Assembly: GCA_022578605.1 (NCBI GenBank)
Contig: MU394069.1
Location: 124,001 to 188,000, forward strand
Direction: 5' to 3'
Length of the DNA: 64,000 bases
Origin: Camillea tinctor
Taxonomy: Eukaryota; Ascomycota; Sordariomycetes; Xylariales; Xylariaceae
Within the stretch, counting starts at the first letter, position 1, and each line of letters opens with the position of its first letter. Under the pieces are notes generated by a model. The model made no database searches, was not told where the DNA came from, and was given only the letters and a program-made list of their open reading frames with translations. The position numbers were made by a program, and so were the translations under genes. Of the stretch, positions 11,213-23,506 are shown in pieces.

Positions 11213-12704
11213 TGCGATCCCTTGCTGGGGTTGGATAATGCTCTCGATTTTGTCATTTGTCGAAGCTTCATTCGGCCGGCGACCGATGACTTGTTTTATT
11301 TATCACATTGTTGTTTTATACTCTCACAACATCTCCTATCGGTCACCTTTTCTCGGGGTTAAACTGGCGATTCACTACAAGGGGGTTTTTAGGAAAGAAT
11401 CACGAACCAAGTAGGCACATACTGGGATGGAATAGGATGAACAGGTATAGTGTCCATGATATGGGGCTGGATTCCCGACTTGTACTATCAAGCCAAGGGG
11501 TCTAACGATGACGCCCTGTAATGACCTTCAACAGATGACCAAACGCATGTATGAAACGGGATTGAAGGCGTTTAAGGTCAAGTCGGTTCTGCTTTATTTT
11601 TTTGTCTCCCCTTTCCACGAGGATTGTTGTAGAGCGCGATACGGCGCTCGATACCCCCATTTTGATTCCTGTTGTTTTCGCGATGCGTTTTCCCCCGCTT
11701 CTGCTGTCTTGTGTAGCTCAACCCTGTTTATTATGCCAATTGTTAGTTTTCTTGTATTTTATTATTATTATTGTTTCATAAGGGCTTATTGAGAGAACCA
11801 GTTGATGAAGATGTCCTCGGTGATTGGGGTTGAGTAGTGAGGTGTGAAAGTGGTTTAGTTGAGATAATTTTCGATTATCTCTGGCATCTTGTATTCTATT
11901 ATAGGATATAAGAAAAAGAAGCTAGACGCAGTGCTTGCTACCTCACGACAGTCTCATATACCTCTGTTCTTGTTGAGGACGTCTAACATCAGATAGTCCG
12001 GTGCTGAGTTAGGATAAGATCAATTATCAATACCAAAAAATCGTATGAATTCGACGAAATTTGCCGTGTATAGATGTATATACTAGAAGGGCATTATACA
12101 AGCTACACAAGACCCTGTCTACTCAATTATGCCTTATTGTAATGTAGATCATGTCATCCGTCGTCGGGATTGAAGTTGTTCGCCACCAAAGATGGATTGT
12201 TAAACACGGGCTCAATCCTGTGAGACGAACATGTGATTTTGAGGTCACCTGGCTATTTGTTATTTTCATAAAGGGAGCAAACCAGGGCCAGACAAGAATG
12301 TGCTGCCCACTTCCCAGGAATATACTGCCTTTTAAGAAACCCAACACTCTGTCAAACCTTGATCATCGATTCTTCTAGATACACAAATTTCGTGACAACT
12401 AAAGCATAGCCCTCGACGGTTACCTACCTATCTCCTGACGGTTACATCTCCAAGCTCAAGAAGACACCGAGTAGACGGACAGCACGAAAACTGTTCTAAC
12501 CCTGCTGGCGAAACAACCGATCGATCCTGTGATATATCCAAATTAGCTAGCTATAGCCGATTTGTTCTTGTCCTCTCTTTCTCGCTCTTTCTAGTCATAA
12601 ATCTGTCGTCATCGATCACCCCAGCAGCTAACTTCTGAGTTATACCTCGATTACACACACACAAACACACAAACACGGCAGCCGAATATTTAAACCTACC
12701 AAAA
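11213..12704. other. Intergenic region
   Basis: I see nothing coding here. The two overlapping short frames near 12123-12378 lie on opposite strands and resemble no protein. A CA-rich stretch (ACACACACAAACACACAAACAC) at about 12653-12675 directly precedes the small membrane-protein gene. Confidence 0.4.
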
Positions 12705-13034
12705 ATGCATCATATATCCGTCTACCTCGCCCCCCTTTACTATGCCTTCTGGTCCTGGCAAGCAGTCCGGTTCATCTTTTCCTCGGAACACATTTTTTCT
12801 AGGTACGTACAACTAACCCATGGACCCAGACATAGAAAAAGAAATTCTAACCTCGTCCTTGCTACCGTTAGCGGTGGCCCTTATCTTCGCTACGTCTGCA
12901 TCCTCCTCGTCGCCCTCGCTGCTAAGATCGTGCTCCCGCTCTGCAGCTTCCGCCCGGACCAGGAAACGCCTGCGATGAGGAGAGTCAACTCGTTTAAGCG
13001 CACGCAGTCTATAGAAGTGAAGAAGCTGCAGTAG
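12705..13034 (+). CDS. Small hypothetical membrane protein, 86 aa spliced
   Basis: I do not recognise this small gene. Exon 1 (12705-12802) encodes a Tyr/Trp-rich hydrophobic N-terminus (HISVYLAPLYYAFWSWQAV). Exon 2 (12872-13034) encodes a second hydrophobic stretch (LRYVCILLVALAAKIVL) and a basic tail. The 69-nt GT-AG intron (12803-12871) is a multiple of three and contains no stop, so retention would still give a 109-residue protein with a polar, basic insert between the two hydrophobic segments. With splicing the two segments come close together as a compact two-pass or hairpin membrane protein. The start is the first ATG after a CA-rich leader. Function is unknown. Confidence 0.5.
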   Translation: MHHISVYLAPLYYAFWSWQAVRFIFSSEHIFSRYVQLTHGPRHRKRNSNLVLATVSGGPYLRYVCILLVALAAKIVLPLCSFRPDQETPAMRRVNSFKRTQSIEVKKLQ

Positions 13035-14069
13035 GCACCGCCCTCAAGTAAAGCGGCATGATGAGCTCCTCCTCCTCTGCTTCGACGGATAGCAACGGAG
13101 GAGGCAGGAGGGAAGGGGACGACGGGAATGGTGGTGTTGAGGATACGAACTACGATGATGGATTTACGCTCCCGCCCTCGGTTGAGGACGAGAATGGGGA
13201 TGGGGAGTCCGAAGTTGGTGATGCTGATAGTGGGTATGAATCTAATGGTCGCTCTTAGGGAGGGCGGATGGGGGAAATGGGAGGAGAGTTGGTGTATGAT
13301 GTGATATGTGGCGATGGCTTAGAAGATATACTTACAGGGCTACGCCGAGCGTAGAAAATTGAGATCAGGCTAGATCTTTGGGAGTTGAATACTCTTGTTC
13401 TTTTTTCTTTTCTTTTTCCTTTTTCTTTTCTTTTACTGATATCTCTACGAGGTGTTTGCTTGGTCGTGGGTATCCGAGAACTAGACAGACTTTCTAGAGC
13501 AGCTAGCCGGCCTGATCGCCTGGCTTTTGGGGGAGTAGATAGGCCGATGATTTAAAAACGGGCTGTGAAATACACTCAAATGGATGGATCAACTTACTTA
13601 TACATGCTGTTTAACAAGAATCATTCATCAACATCTACCTAGGTACCTACCTGGATCAACTGACTTACATAAGGTGGCTCAGGCTCTTGCCTCGATTGAA
13701 AAACAATAGCGACAGTAACTTCCTTTGCTTAAAGTCTACGGGTGATATGCTACGCCCCTAGTGATTCACAGCCAATAGCAGCCACCAGGGCAACGACAAC
13801 GACGGATGAAAGTTTCAGGGCCTTAAAACTACCGCAAAATAATCTGCTAGCCGAGTTGAACCTGCTTTCTTTTTTCTTCTTCTTTCCTTGAAATCACCAA
13901 ACCTCTCCCATCCTCAACTGGTTGTTGAAAAACACAACGATCGTGGATATCACCGAAACATCTTTCCTTCTCTCTCTGTCTCTCGTGACATTACTATTAT
14001 CACCGTCTAAAGAAGACATCTGAGTACTAATTTACTTAACCTACCAAACTACTTGCCTTCCTAGGTACA

Positions 14070-14102
14070 TAGGCATACCTTAGGCATACCTCAGGCATCT
14101 GG
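14070..14102. repeat. Short 11-bp tandem repeat
   Basis: There are three adjacent imperfect copies of TAGGCATACCT. The first two are identical and the third has drifted. It lies in the spt16 upstream region. Confidence 0.6.
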
Positions 14103-14475
14103 GCATTTACCCATCTAGTCTGCTAGAGGCACATGATATCAGCAGGTACCTAGGTATTCCCTACTGCAACTGGTGGATCGGGATCCATCTCACATCACAT
14201 AAAGTTATTACTAGTATAAGGCAGTTGCAGCTGTGGTTACAGTTACAGTTGCCTAAAGCAAAGGTAACAAGACAGGAAGGGGGTTACCTGGGCTGTCTTA
14301 GGTACATCACTTGAAGTACCGAAGTATCTTTTTGCCCATTAAAATATCCATCGCGTCGCGGGTTTTTAAGTGGGACCGGGGAAGAGAAAAGGCGTGGCGT
14401 CCCTTAAACCTAGCTTTCTTTTTCTCTGCTGGGTTTCTGGGTTTCTGGTCTTGAGCTCGCGTTACCTCACATTTT

Positions 14476-14640
14476 TTGGAGCGACAGCCTTCTTTTTTAT
14501 TTTATTTTTCGCTCCCTCCTCTTTCCCCCATTCATTCATTTTCATTCATTCATCTCTCCCCCCTCACTCCTCCCCACCAATTCTTCCTTTCTCTTTTCTT
14601 TTTCTTTATTCTGTTTTTTCTACAACCTCATTATACCTCT
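14476..14640 (+). promoter_or_regulatory. CT-rich promoter/leader tract of spt16
   Basis: This is a long pyrimidine-rich stretch (TTC, CTT, CCC runs) ending about 50 nt before the Spt16 ATG. CT-rich tracts just upstream of the start are common in highly expressed filamentous-fungal genes and often coincide with transcription starts. The role here is inferred from position and composition. Confidence 0.45.
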
Positions 14641-14690
14641 GCCATCTTCCAAACGCGACGACGTCGATTTTCCGCGTCATCCTTTCCAAG

Positions 14691-17600
14691 ATGGCAGATA
14701 TCAAGATCGATGCGAAGCTCTTCCAGGAGCGCATCAATCATTTCGTCAATGCCTGGAAGGCCGACAAGCGCGCCGGTGACACCGTATTCGGTGGTGTCTC
14801 CTCCGTGCTCATCATGATGGGCAAGGTTGAGGAGAATCCCGAATTCCACAAGAACAACGCCATGCACGTATGTCATTAACCAGTCTCTTATCAAATATCT
14901 ACCCTGCACTAGAAAAATGATACCCCCCTTCCCAAAAAAAAGGGAACCAAAAAAAGGAGAAGATCGCGAAACAGCTAACAATTTTCTCACCCCCTCTAGT
15001 TTTGGTTGCTCGGTTACGAATTCCCTACCACCCTAATGCTCCTAACCCTCGATTGCCTATACATAGTCACAACCGCCAAGAAAGGTACGAATAATCGAAC
15101 CACTCTGTTATTGTAGAGGGTGGGCCACTGACAATATTCCCGATTAGCCAAACACTTGGAACCCCTGAAGGGAGGAAGATTCCCCATTGAAGTCCTAGTT
15201 AGAGGCAAGGACGCTGCGGCGAACGAGAAGCAATTCTTCAAGATTGCCGACACCATTAACTCTGCAGGCGTAAGCAATTGCCCCCCCTTTAGACTATATC
15301 GATCTTCTTAAGCCAGTCGCAAACCTGAACCTAACTCATCTCCGAACAGAAAAAAATCGGTATCCTTACCAAAGACACATCTAAAGGCCCCTTTGTCGAA
15401 GAATGGAAGAAGATCTTCGGCGAAAAGTGCAAGGATGTCGAGGAAGTCGATGTGGCCGTCGCTCTCTCCACCGCCGCCTTCTCCGTGAAGGATGAGACCG
15501 AGCTTCGTGCGATGCGAACCGCTTCTAAAGCCTGCGTCGCCCTGATGAACCCATATTTCCTCGACCAGATGTCCGATATCCTAGACCAGGAAAAGAAGGT
15601 CAAGCACAGTGCACTCGCCAACAAGGTTGATGCAAAACTGGATGATGAGAAATGGTGGAAGACGGTCGAACTACCTAACAAGCAAAAATTACCTAACGAT
15701 TTCGATCCCACTTCCCTCGACTGGTTTCTAGGTCCTGCTGTCCAGAGTGGCGGCAAATACGATTTGAAGCTCCAGTCGGAGCCGACCGATGACAATCTTC
15801 ACGCTGGCATTATTATCGCTGGTATGGGATTGCGATACAAGTCCTACAGCTCCACCATCGCACGAACTTTCCTCGTCGACCCTAACAAGACCCAGGAGAG
15901 CGCCTACAAGTGTCTTTATGCCGTGCATAACTTGGTACTGAAGGAGATCCGCGATGGTGCCATTGCTAAGGATGTCTATAGCAAGGCTATTGGTCATATT
16001 AGGTCAAGAAAGCCTGACTTGGAGAAGCATTTCGTCAAGAATGTTGGATGTGGAATCGGTATCGAAAGCAAAGACCCGACCCTAATTCTGAACGCCAAGA
16101 ACTCGCGAGCTCTGAAGGATGGCATGACCCTATGCATCACCACCGGTTTCACGGATATCGAGAATCCCTCGCCTCAAGACAAACTGAGCAAAACCTACTC
16201 TCTAGTGATCACCGATACAGTTCGCGTCACCGCTGCCGAGCCGGTGGTCTTCACTGGCGATGCCCCGATCGATCTTGATGCGACGTCCTTCTTTTTCAAA
16301 GATGACGAGGAGATGCAGCCCACTCCCAAGAAGGACAAGAAGGATTCGCGTGTCGGTGCCGTAGCCACTAAGAATATCACAAATACCCGTCTGCGGTCAG
16401 AACGCTCCACACAGGTGGATGAGGATCAAGAGAAGAGACGACGAGCACATCAAAAGGAGCTCGCTGAGAAGAAGCAGAAAGAAGGGTTGGATCGGTTTGC
16501 TGAATCGACTGGTGGTCAGAATGGTACCGAAGTCAAGAAGTTCAAGAAATTCGAATCCTACAAGAGAGACAACCAGCTTCCCCCGAAGGTCAAGAATCTT
16601 GAAATTGTTGTGGATCAGAAGAACCACACTCTCGTACTCCCGGTCATGGGACGACCCGTTCCTTTCCATATTCACACGATCAAGAACGCCAGTAAAAACG
16701 ACGAAGGCGAATGGTCCTATCTCAGAATCAACTTCCTGTCTCCGGGCCAGGGTGTTGGTAGAAAGGATGACCAGCCATTCGAGGACGCTTCGGCACAATT
16801 CGTCCGAAGCTTGACCTTCCGGTCACTGGACGGGGATCGCTACGAAGAGATTGCAAATCAGATCTCGAATATGAAGAAGGAAGCTACCAAGAAGGAGCAG
16901 GAGAAGAAGGACATGGAAGATGTCGTTGAACAGGACAAGCTCATCGAGATAAGAAGTAAGCTGATTTTATGTCACCCTGACCCTATTCTGCTCATAATTC
17001 TAACAACCATTAGACCGACGGCCTCCTGTCATGGACAATGTCTTCATTCGACCTGCGATGGAAGGCAAGCGTGTCCCTGGAAAAGTCGAGATTCATCAGA
17101 ACGGTATTCGATATCAGTCACCGCTGAGCACCCAACAGAGAGTCGATATCCTATTCTCCAACATTCGCCACTTGTTTTTCCAGCCATGTGCTCATGAGCT
17201 CATCGTGGTGATTCATGTGCATCTTAAGGACCCCATTATCATCGGGAACAAGAAGAAGACCAAGGATGTGCAGTTCTATCGCGAGGCTACGGATATCCAA
17301 TTCGACGAGACAGGTAACCGAAAGCGAAAGTACCGTTACGGCGACGAGGATGAATTCGAAGCTGAACAGGAGGAACGACGTCGTAGAACTGAGTTAGATC
17401 GCCAGTTCAAGAGCTTCGCCGACAAGATTGCTGAGGCGGGCAAGAACGAGGGCGTTGAGGTGGACATGCCTTTACGAGAGCTTGGTTTCAACGGTGTTCC
17501 TTTCCGAAGTAACGTCTACATCCAACCCACTACCGACTGTCTCATCCAAGTGACGGAGCCTCCCTTCATGGTCATTACCCTTGATGATATCGAAATTGCT

Positions 17601-18122
17601 CATCTCGAACGTGTGCAATTCGGCCTCAAGAATTTTGATCTGGTCTTCGTCTTCAAGGACTTCACTCGGCCGCCAGCGCATATCAATACGATACCGGTTG
17701 AATCGTTAGAGGATGTGAAGGAATGGCTCGACTCCTCCGATATTCCCTTTAGTGAAGGGCCCCTCAACCTCAACTGGCCTACGATCATGAAGACTGTCAC
17801 GGCAGACACACACCAGTTCTTTGCGGACGGTGGTTGGTCATTCTTGCAGAACGACAGCGACGACGAGGATGACGAAGAAGAGGATGAGGAATCAGCATTC
17901 GAGATCGACGACTCTGAGCTCGATGTAGCTAGCGAGTCCAGCGAGGACGACTCGGAATTCGATAGCAACGCATCCGATGAAGCTAGCGAGGAGGGCTCAG
18001 ATGAGGATGATGATGATGACGGCGAGGATTGGGATGAGCTAGAAAAGAAGGCTAAACGCAAGGACCGTGAGAGTGGTCTTGACGAAGAGGATCGCGGCCG
18101 CAACAAGAAGCGGCGTCACTAG
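14691..18122 (+). CDS. spt16: FACT histone chaperone complex subunit Spt16
   Basis: Spt16 is the large FACT subunit, which reorganises H2A-H2B and nucleosomes during transcription and replication in the nucleus. Five exons join in phase: 14691-14867, 15000-15084, 15148-15269, 15350-16955 and 17014-18122, giving 1032 residues, the usual length. The N-terminal third is the inactive aminopeptidase-like domain ([13 protein letters not shown], later [17 protein letters not shown]). A charged linker follows ([21 protein letters not shown]). The dimerisation and middle Rtt106-like PH domains include [32 protein letters not shown] and [13 protein letters not shown]. The last roughly 90 residues are the acidic Asp/Glu/Ser tail that binds histones, ending in a basic patch (NKKRRH). 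The start is preceded by a CT-rich tract. Confidence 0.96.
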
Positions 18123-19502
18123 GGGTGTAATGAGCAAATAGGTCATGAGGCCGCGGAACCTGAACTACAACTTCCGACTCGTACATCTCAGATCTCTTCG
18201 TTAGGCAAAAGGATTTATTGGCGTTGAGGTGGCACCTGCTTTTTTTTTTTCCCTCACCTTGCGTGCTTTTTTCTAGCTATTTCGACGTAAAGCAAGAGTT
18301 CGGATGCAAAAAAAGGGAAGAAAACAGGAAAAAAAAAAGAAGCTCTTGTCGACTACTTCTACGCACACTTGTCACTTTTGCATATTGCGCAGAGGGAACC
18401 TTCGACGACTCTTATATAAGAGAGGAGACAGTAGGGGGATGGTCTTAGATTAGAGAGAGCGAAAGGAATGGAAATGTGAATATGAAGGAAAGGGTTATTC
18501 TCCTCTTTTTTTATTCCCTTGAAGAGATTTTTTTCTGGGCTTGCTTGCTTGCTGCACGTTCCTAAGGGTTCCTTCGAGCTTGCTTAATGGTGTGGGCGTG
18601 TAGGTTAAGATTGTTGTATGCAATGTGCGATTGTGGATTTTGTTTTAAGAGGGAGGGAGGGACGAGAGGATAGGGAGCCTTATGATTTTTTAATAAATGC
18701 GAAAAGATTAAGATGAAGAAAAAAAATGGAAATGCGATTGTGGGTGTGAATGAATTAATAGATTAATTGACTTGTCTGGCTTGAAATCTTTCTTTTTTTT
18801 TTTTTGGTCTGTTGATATGTTTTGGGGGTGGTTTTAAGGGGTAAGGGTGAGAGGGAGGGAGGCAAAGGGGAGAAGGGTGTGGTATTTTTAGATGATAAAA
18901 AAGGTCGTCCAGTATTGAAGCTTCGAGCTTGACTTGATTGTTTGAAGGCGGAAAGCGGAAAGCAAATGGGGATGTTGAAAGTGCGTCGGTTAGGTTACGG
19001 TTGGTTATATAAACTATGGCATAGCAGCGTCGGTGATGATGCTATAATGTGGAATGGGGACGGGACTCTGGTTGGCTGGGATTTTGTGTGTAAGAGGTTA
19101 AGTGAGATTGGTATATGTTATATATATGGCTATTTGTTTGTTTTGTGTGTAAGTGGACAGAGAGGTATATATAAAAAAGAATATGTATAGGTTAAGTAGG
19201 TGCTATTTAATTTTCTTGTCTGTATGGGTTTGGTTTTGGTGTTGGTGTTGGGTATATATAAAAACATCAAAAATGAAATATTCATCATGTTTCGCTGACT
19301 TGGGTAGACAGACAAAACGCATGTCTTCCTATTATCCCTTGCCCTTTCGTAAATGAAGAATAAAAAAACAACATAGGTATGGTGGTCATTCGTCCGTCGT
19401 GGCTTGGTCATTAAATCCTCCTCCTCATCCTCCCCCTCCTTCCCGTCATCCCTTCCCAGCCGCATCCATCCATCGCACCATATCACACTCTTGCCTCACC
19501 CC
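18123..19502. other. Convergent 3' region
   Basis: This is 3' sequence of Spt16 (+) and of the PalI-family gene (-). It is purine-rich with T-runs and GT-rich tracts around 19200-19260. AATAAA occurs at 18692-18697, far from the Spt16 stop. No gene is seen. Confidence 0.45.
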
Positions 19503-20242
19503 CTAGTACTTCACACCCCTCGCCTCCCGCCCCCTATGCATGCGCGCGCTGCAGCACGTAAAAAACAACACCACGCTCGCGAGCAAGCAGCACACCGCAG
19601 CCGCGAGCGTCGTCCACGCCGCGCTGCCCCAGCGCGCGCTCGCCCCGCTGCTGTCCGTGTTGTCGTTGACGGCGTTGCGCACGATGGCCAGCCCGACGAA
19701 GTCGCATATCACGGCGACGGCGACGACGACGAAGGTCAGCAGCGCGCCGAGGGACGCGAGCAGCGAGCCGACGAACCCGGCGCCCGCCGCGAGCACGAAG
19801 GCCACGAACGCGAGCCCCGTGGCCACGGGGTGCAGCACCATGACGCGGGTCAGCGCGCGGGAGGAGGTCTGCGCCGCGCTGCTGAGGTCGAGCGACGACG
19901 AGGACGCGTACTCTTCGAGCGCGGCGACGGGGTCGTACCCGATGCGCGCGCGCGTGCAGTGGTCGTCGCCGGAGCTAAGGGAGGTTAGTTTTGGTGCTGG
20001 AGGAAAACGGGGAGGAAAGGGGGAGGGGGAACGTACGCCATGACGTTGCGCGCGCACCACCCGAAGGTGCCGAAGGTGAGCACGGGCTGCCGCCCCGAGG
20101 ACGAGGATGACGAGTCGAGGGACACGCGCAGCAGCGATATGTCGGCGACGACCGGCGCGGAGATGTCGGTCACGATGAGGAGGATGGTGGCGGCGAAGAG
20201 GAGGAAGGTGCCGATGTGGTGGAAGAAGCCCGTGCGAGCCAT
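19503..20242 (-). CDS. PalI/Rim9 (SUR7-superfamily) membrane protein
   Basis: This is a four-pass plasma-membrane protein of the SUR7/PalI superfamily. PalI (Rim9) assists ambient-pH sensing with PalH at the plasma membrane. Two exons, 20242-20037 and 19974-19503, give 225 residues. The N-terminus MARTGFFHHIGTFLLFAATI, then LTFGTFGWC in the first extracellular loop with a following Cys-containing segment, is typical of PalI. Three more hydrophobic segments follow (HPVATGLAFVAFVLAAGAG, LLTFVVVAVAVICDFVGL and LAAAVCCLLASVVLFFTCC), then a short basic end. Many annotated PalI proteins carry a long disordered C-terminus that is absent here, so this may be a short paralogue rather than the pH-signalling protein itself. 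Coding DNA is very GC-rich. Confidence 0.8.
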
Positions 20243-22484
20243 TGTGTAAAATGCTTGTCTTGATTTGTTTTATTTACTTTTTATTCTTCGTTTGCTGATT
20301 GGGTTTTATTACGGTTGTTGTTCTTGTTGTGTTGTAAATATGCGATATGCTTTGGGTGAACGATAGTTGATGGGGTGGGTGATAGCGAAGGAAAGTCACG
20401 ACCACCGAGATCTGTTTTAACTCGGGTGTGTGTGAGCTTCGAGTGATTGATGGGGTATATTATATATATTGGTAAATGAGATCGAAAATAAGAGAGAAGG
20501 GGAGAATAAAAGATCTTAGATGGGGACGAAGATGCGACCCGGGTTTATAAGTTCGGGGATGCTGATGATATCGAAACAAACCCAAGGTCGATCATGATCA
20601 TGCTGGTTACATATATACGTATGCTTGCACACACACACACCATGTCGTTGATGTGTGCTGGGTATAAGCTACCCTACTACTTACACCTTACTTAGGCTAC
20701 GAAATTCCCGGCTTCCTTGGCACAGCCAGATGCACCGCATCAACCCCCTACCTACCTTTCTTGACCTTGCCTGACCTCACCCGAGCGTAATGGATAAGAG
20801 TGAGAGAGAAAAATGCGCTGATGGGGTCAGGCGCAGGCGCAGCAGCATACATACAATAAACGTTGACGACGCCAGCAGCAGCAACAAAACCTGACTTACG
20901 TACCAACAGGCCGACTTACCCACGTGGCGCCTGGCCAATGCCACACGCAACGGAGGAAAGCGGGAAATGAAGGTCAAAAGTCGTGAACGTCATTCTAGAC
21001 CGGGGGTCTACATTCGTAATTGGTGTGAGACTCGGATGATCCTAGTGTAGTTGTAGAGGGCAAATCGGCAGAGACCAAAACTCCTGCGCAAACTTCCTTC
21101 TTTCCTCTTTTGTCGTCTACCTTTACTTTGGGATTCGCCTGAACGGCATGGTAATGCCGAGCGAGTCGAATCATTTACCTTAGAGTTAGAAAAAAAAGGA
21201 GCGTGAAATCCGGGGACAAGGGGACAAGGACATGGGGAGGTGTAAGTCTAAGTGTCGTGTACAATATCTGCTAGGTTAATAGAGAGGACAATCAAGAAAA
21301 GACAGGGGTGTCATTCTTAATGCTTAGTGTGATAGGTTAGTGTAGAACTTCCTTCGTTTCCAGCTGTGACGTCGTGGCTTTGCATTCTAGTCCCGAGCCT
21401 TGGTTGGCCAGCTGCCGTTGATGAGCTGCTGGCTGCGTAATTTGGGGAAGGGGAGGGTGGGACAAGGGGTGGCTTGGAATAATAATGCTTTGCCTAGGTA
21501 TTTTCCTTTTTTCCCTTTTTTTTTGTCTCTTTCTTTTTTTTCTTGGTTTTATTTAGTTTGGTTGCCCTGGTTTAAGATGGGCTTTGCGAGCCTAAGCCAA
21601 CGACACTTCGTCATCTCCATACCGCATCGAGTTACTGCAGGTTCGGCATTAGGCTACTGCGGGTCGAGATCAGTCCATCACTAACCTAGACCATTCCGTA
21701 AAAACATTTTGAAGGGGTCGCTTCATGTTTTCTTGTTGTTGAACTGAATAGCCTCGGCCAATTCATTTTTCCTGTCCTTGTCTCTTCATGTCTAGGTCGG
21801 ATTTGAGCGACGCTATTAATACAGTGAACCATTATGCAAGGTATAGGTTAGACGTGCAATTGATAATGAACTATGATGATAGCAGCTGTCTATCCTTTCT
21901 TTTCTTTTCTTTTTTCCCCTGTTCCCTTCGAACCTCTCTAACCTAGGGGATCAGACGGACAACGGTTCCCACGTGTTTGTCGAGGGTTCTGGAAACTTAA
22001 GTTCCCGAGTCTCAGAATTCCCTCTGATCTTTCATGCGAGCTACCTTGTTATCTTGGAGTTCCTTAGGCGATGGGTGCGAAACCCCAAACTTCACATCGT
22101 CTGAACATTTCATTCGTCCATTCCGCAGCGCGCATCACGCCAATTCTGCTCATTGTAAGAGACAGGCTTTGAAACTTTCTATATTCCAATTGCCCTATTT
22201 GCCGGGTCTAAACATGTGCGATAAATCTGACCGGATGCTCTGGAAGAATGCGCAGTGCCAGATAATGATCCTCCTGCCAAGCATGCGCATTCGTGTGCCT
22301 GGGCGCGCTTGAAATCGATGCTGCCAGTCTCACTTCGTTTCAATCGCAACTCGATGGCAGCATTAATATTCGGGTACCTGCCAATAGCGGTGACGTTCTA
22401 TCACCGTAGAGGCCATTTTTAGAATTCGTAGTGTGCGCTCTTCCATAGTGCGGTCTCTGGTTTTTAAGCATTTACTGTGTATTT
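20243..22484. other. Intergenic region
   Basis: This holds the promoter of the PalI-family gene and sequence downstream of the next minus-strand gene. A (CA)n run lies at about 20627-20641 and CT-rich tracts near 21500-21550 and 21898-21930. The short frames show no protein-like features. Confidence 0.4.
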
Positions 22485-23506
22485 TCATTTCTTGGATTTA
22501 TCCAACATTTGCTTGAATGTCCACTGGTTGAGCAGCGGGCCCGTCTTCTTCGCGGGAGACTTAGTGGGCCAGTCCTCCGAGGCTGCCGGGGTCGCCTGCA
22601 GCGTCCTGGCCCGGGTGAGCCTGGGCTTAGGCTCGGGCTGGAAACCGCACTTGGCCGCGTACCCGACCAAGCTCTTCATCACCTCGGGGGTCTCCTGCTG
22701 GTCCCACCGCTTCCGGATCCGCTCGAAGAGAAAGTGCTCGACCGGCGTGTGCCGCTTCTTCCCCAGCAGGGTGGCGGCTGCGCCTTCGCTAGCCTCGAAG
22801 GCGAAACTCGTCCTCTCGCGCAGCATCTGGTTCCCCGTCTCCCAGTCCCGCAGCGCCGGCGCCATGGCGTTGGCGGGCAGCGACCGGTAGAGCGCCGCCG
22901 ACATGAACGTCTCAGAATTTCCGTCGCCCGGCCATCGCCCGTGCAGCGGGTCTCTCCTGATCGCCTCCCGGTGGTTGTACGATTCATTCGCCGGGAATAT
23001 GTGCAAGGAAAACGTCTTCTGCGATAGTCCGAGCTCGCGGGTCACCGGGGTGTCCGGAGCCCCCTCTGTCTGCTGTCGCACGGCAAAGGGCTTCACGGGC
23101 GTGGTAAACGAACCCTGGATGTCGAACTCGGCACCCCAAGATTTGTCGGTGGGCTGGATAGGGGTATCTTCTTCTTGGGTCATCAGCGTACGGACCAGGG
23201 GGGCATCTTGGATGAGACTGGTGGCGGTGTCGGGTTTCCTCGTGACGGCAATGAAGGAGGAGTTATCCTATAATAAAGGAGGGGTTCTAGTTAGAAAGCC
23301 ATGTGCCTGTCGGAGTTCCCTCCATTTTCACTTACCTCAAGCCTCTTGAAGGTTTCGATGCCGTCCGACGTGGAATTCTGCAGAGTTCTGAGAACGGCCC
23401 GCCGCTCGTAGAAATTCGCCGGTGCTGGTATGCATTTGACAAAGACTGTACGAGACTTCAGATGGAAGGGTATTAGCTGGGCCAATGCCGATGCGAAGCT
23501 CGACAT
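22485..23506 (-). CDS. Conserved hypothetical protein, possibly mitochondrial
   Basis: I do not recognise the family. Exon 1 (23506-23336, phase 0) and exon 2 (23267-22485) join through a clear GTAAGT...TAG intron to give 317 residues. The N-terminus MSSFASALAQLIPFHLKSRTVF is basic and amphipathic and could be a mitochondrial presequence. Residues about 20-90 (TVFVKCIPAPANFYERRAVLRTL ... SSFIAVTRKPDTATSLI) resemble a beta-alpha-beta RRM-like layout, with a Tyr-Glu-Arg-Arg helix between two strand-like segments. The rest is charged, with a basic Pro/Lys-rich end (SPAKKTGPLLNQWTFKQML). This is a plausible organellar RNA- or ribosome-associated protein, but that is inference only. Confidence 0.6.

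Larger units (their letters stand above)
13035..14690. other. Intergenic region and spt16 promoter
   Basis: A short Ser/Asp/Gly-rich frame at 13058-13258 is low complexity and not called. TACCTAGGTACC-type motifs occur at about 13635-13653. A tandem repeat of about 11 bp (TAGGCATACCT, three imperfect copies) lies at 14070-14102. The last 200 nt are a strong CT-rich tract leading into Spt16. Confidence 0.45.

Noticed and set aside
13058..13258. 66-codon Ser/Gly/Asp-rich frame after the small membrane-protein gene
   Set aside because: It is low complexity and follows the stop of the upstream gene in a different frame. I found no convincing splice that would join them, so it is likely 3' untranslated sequence.
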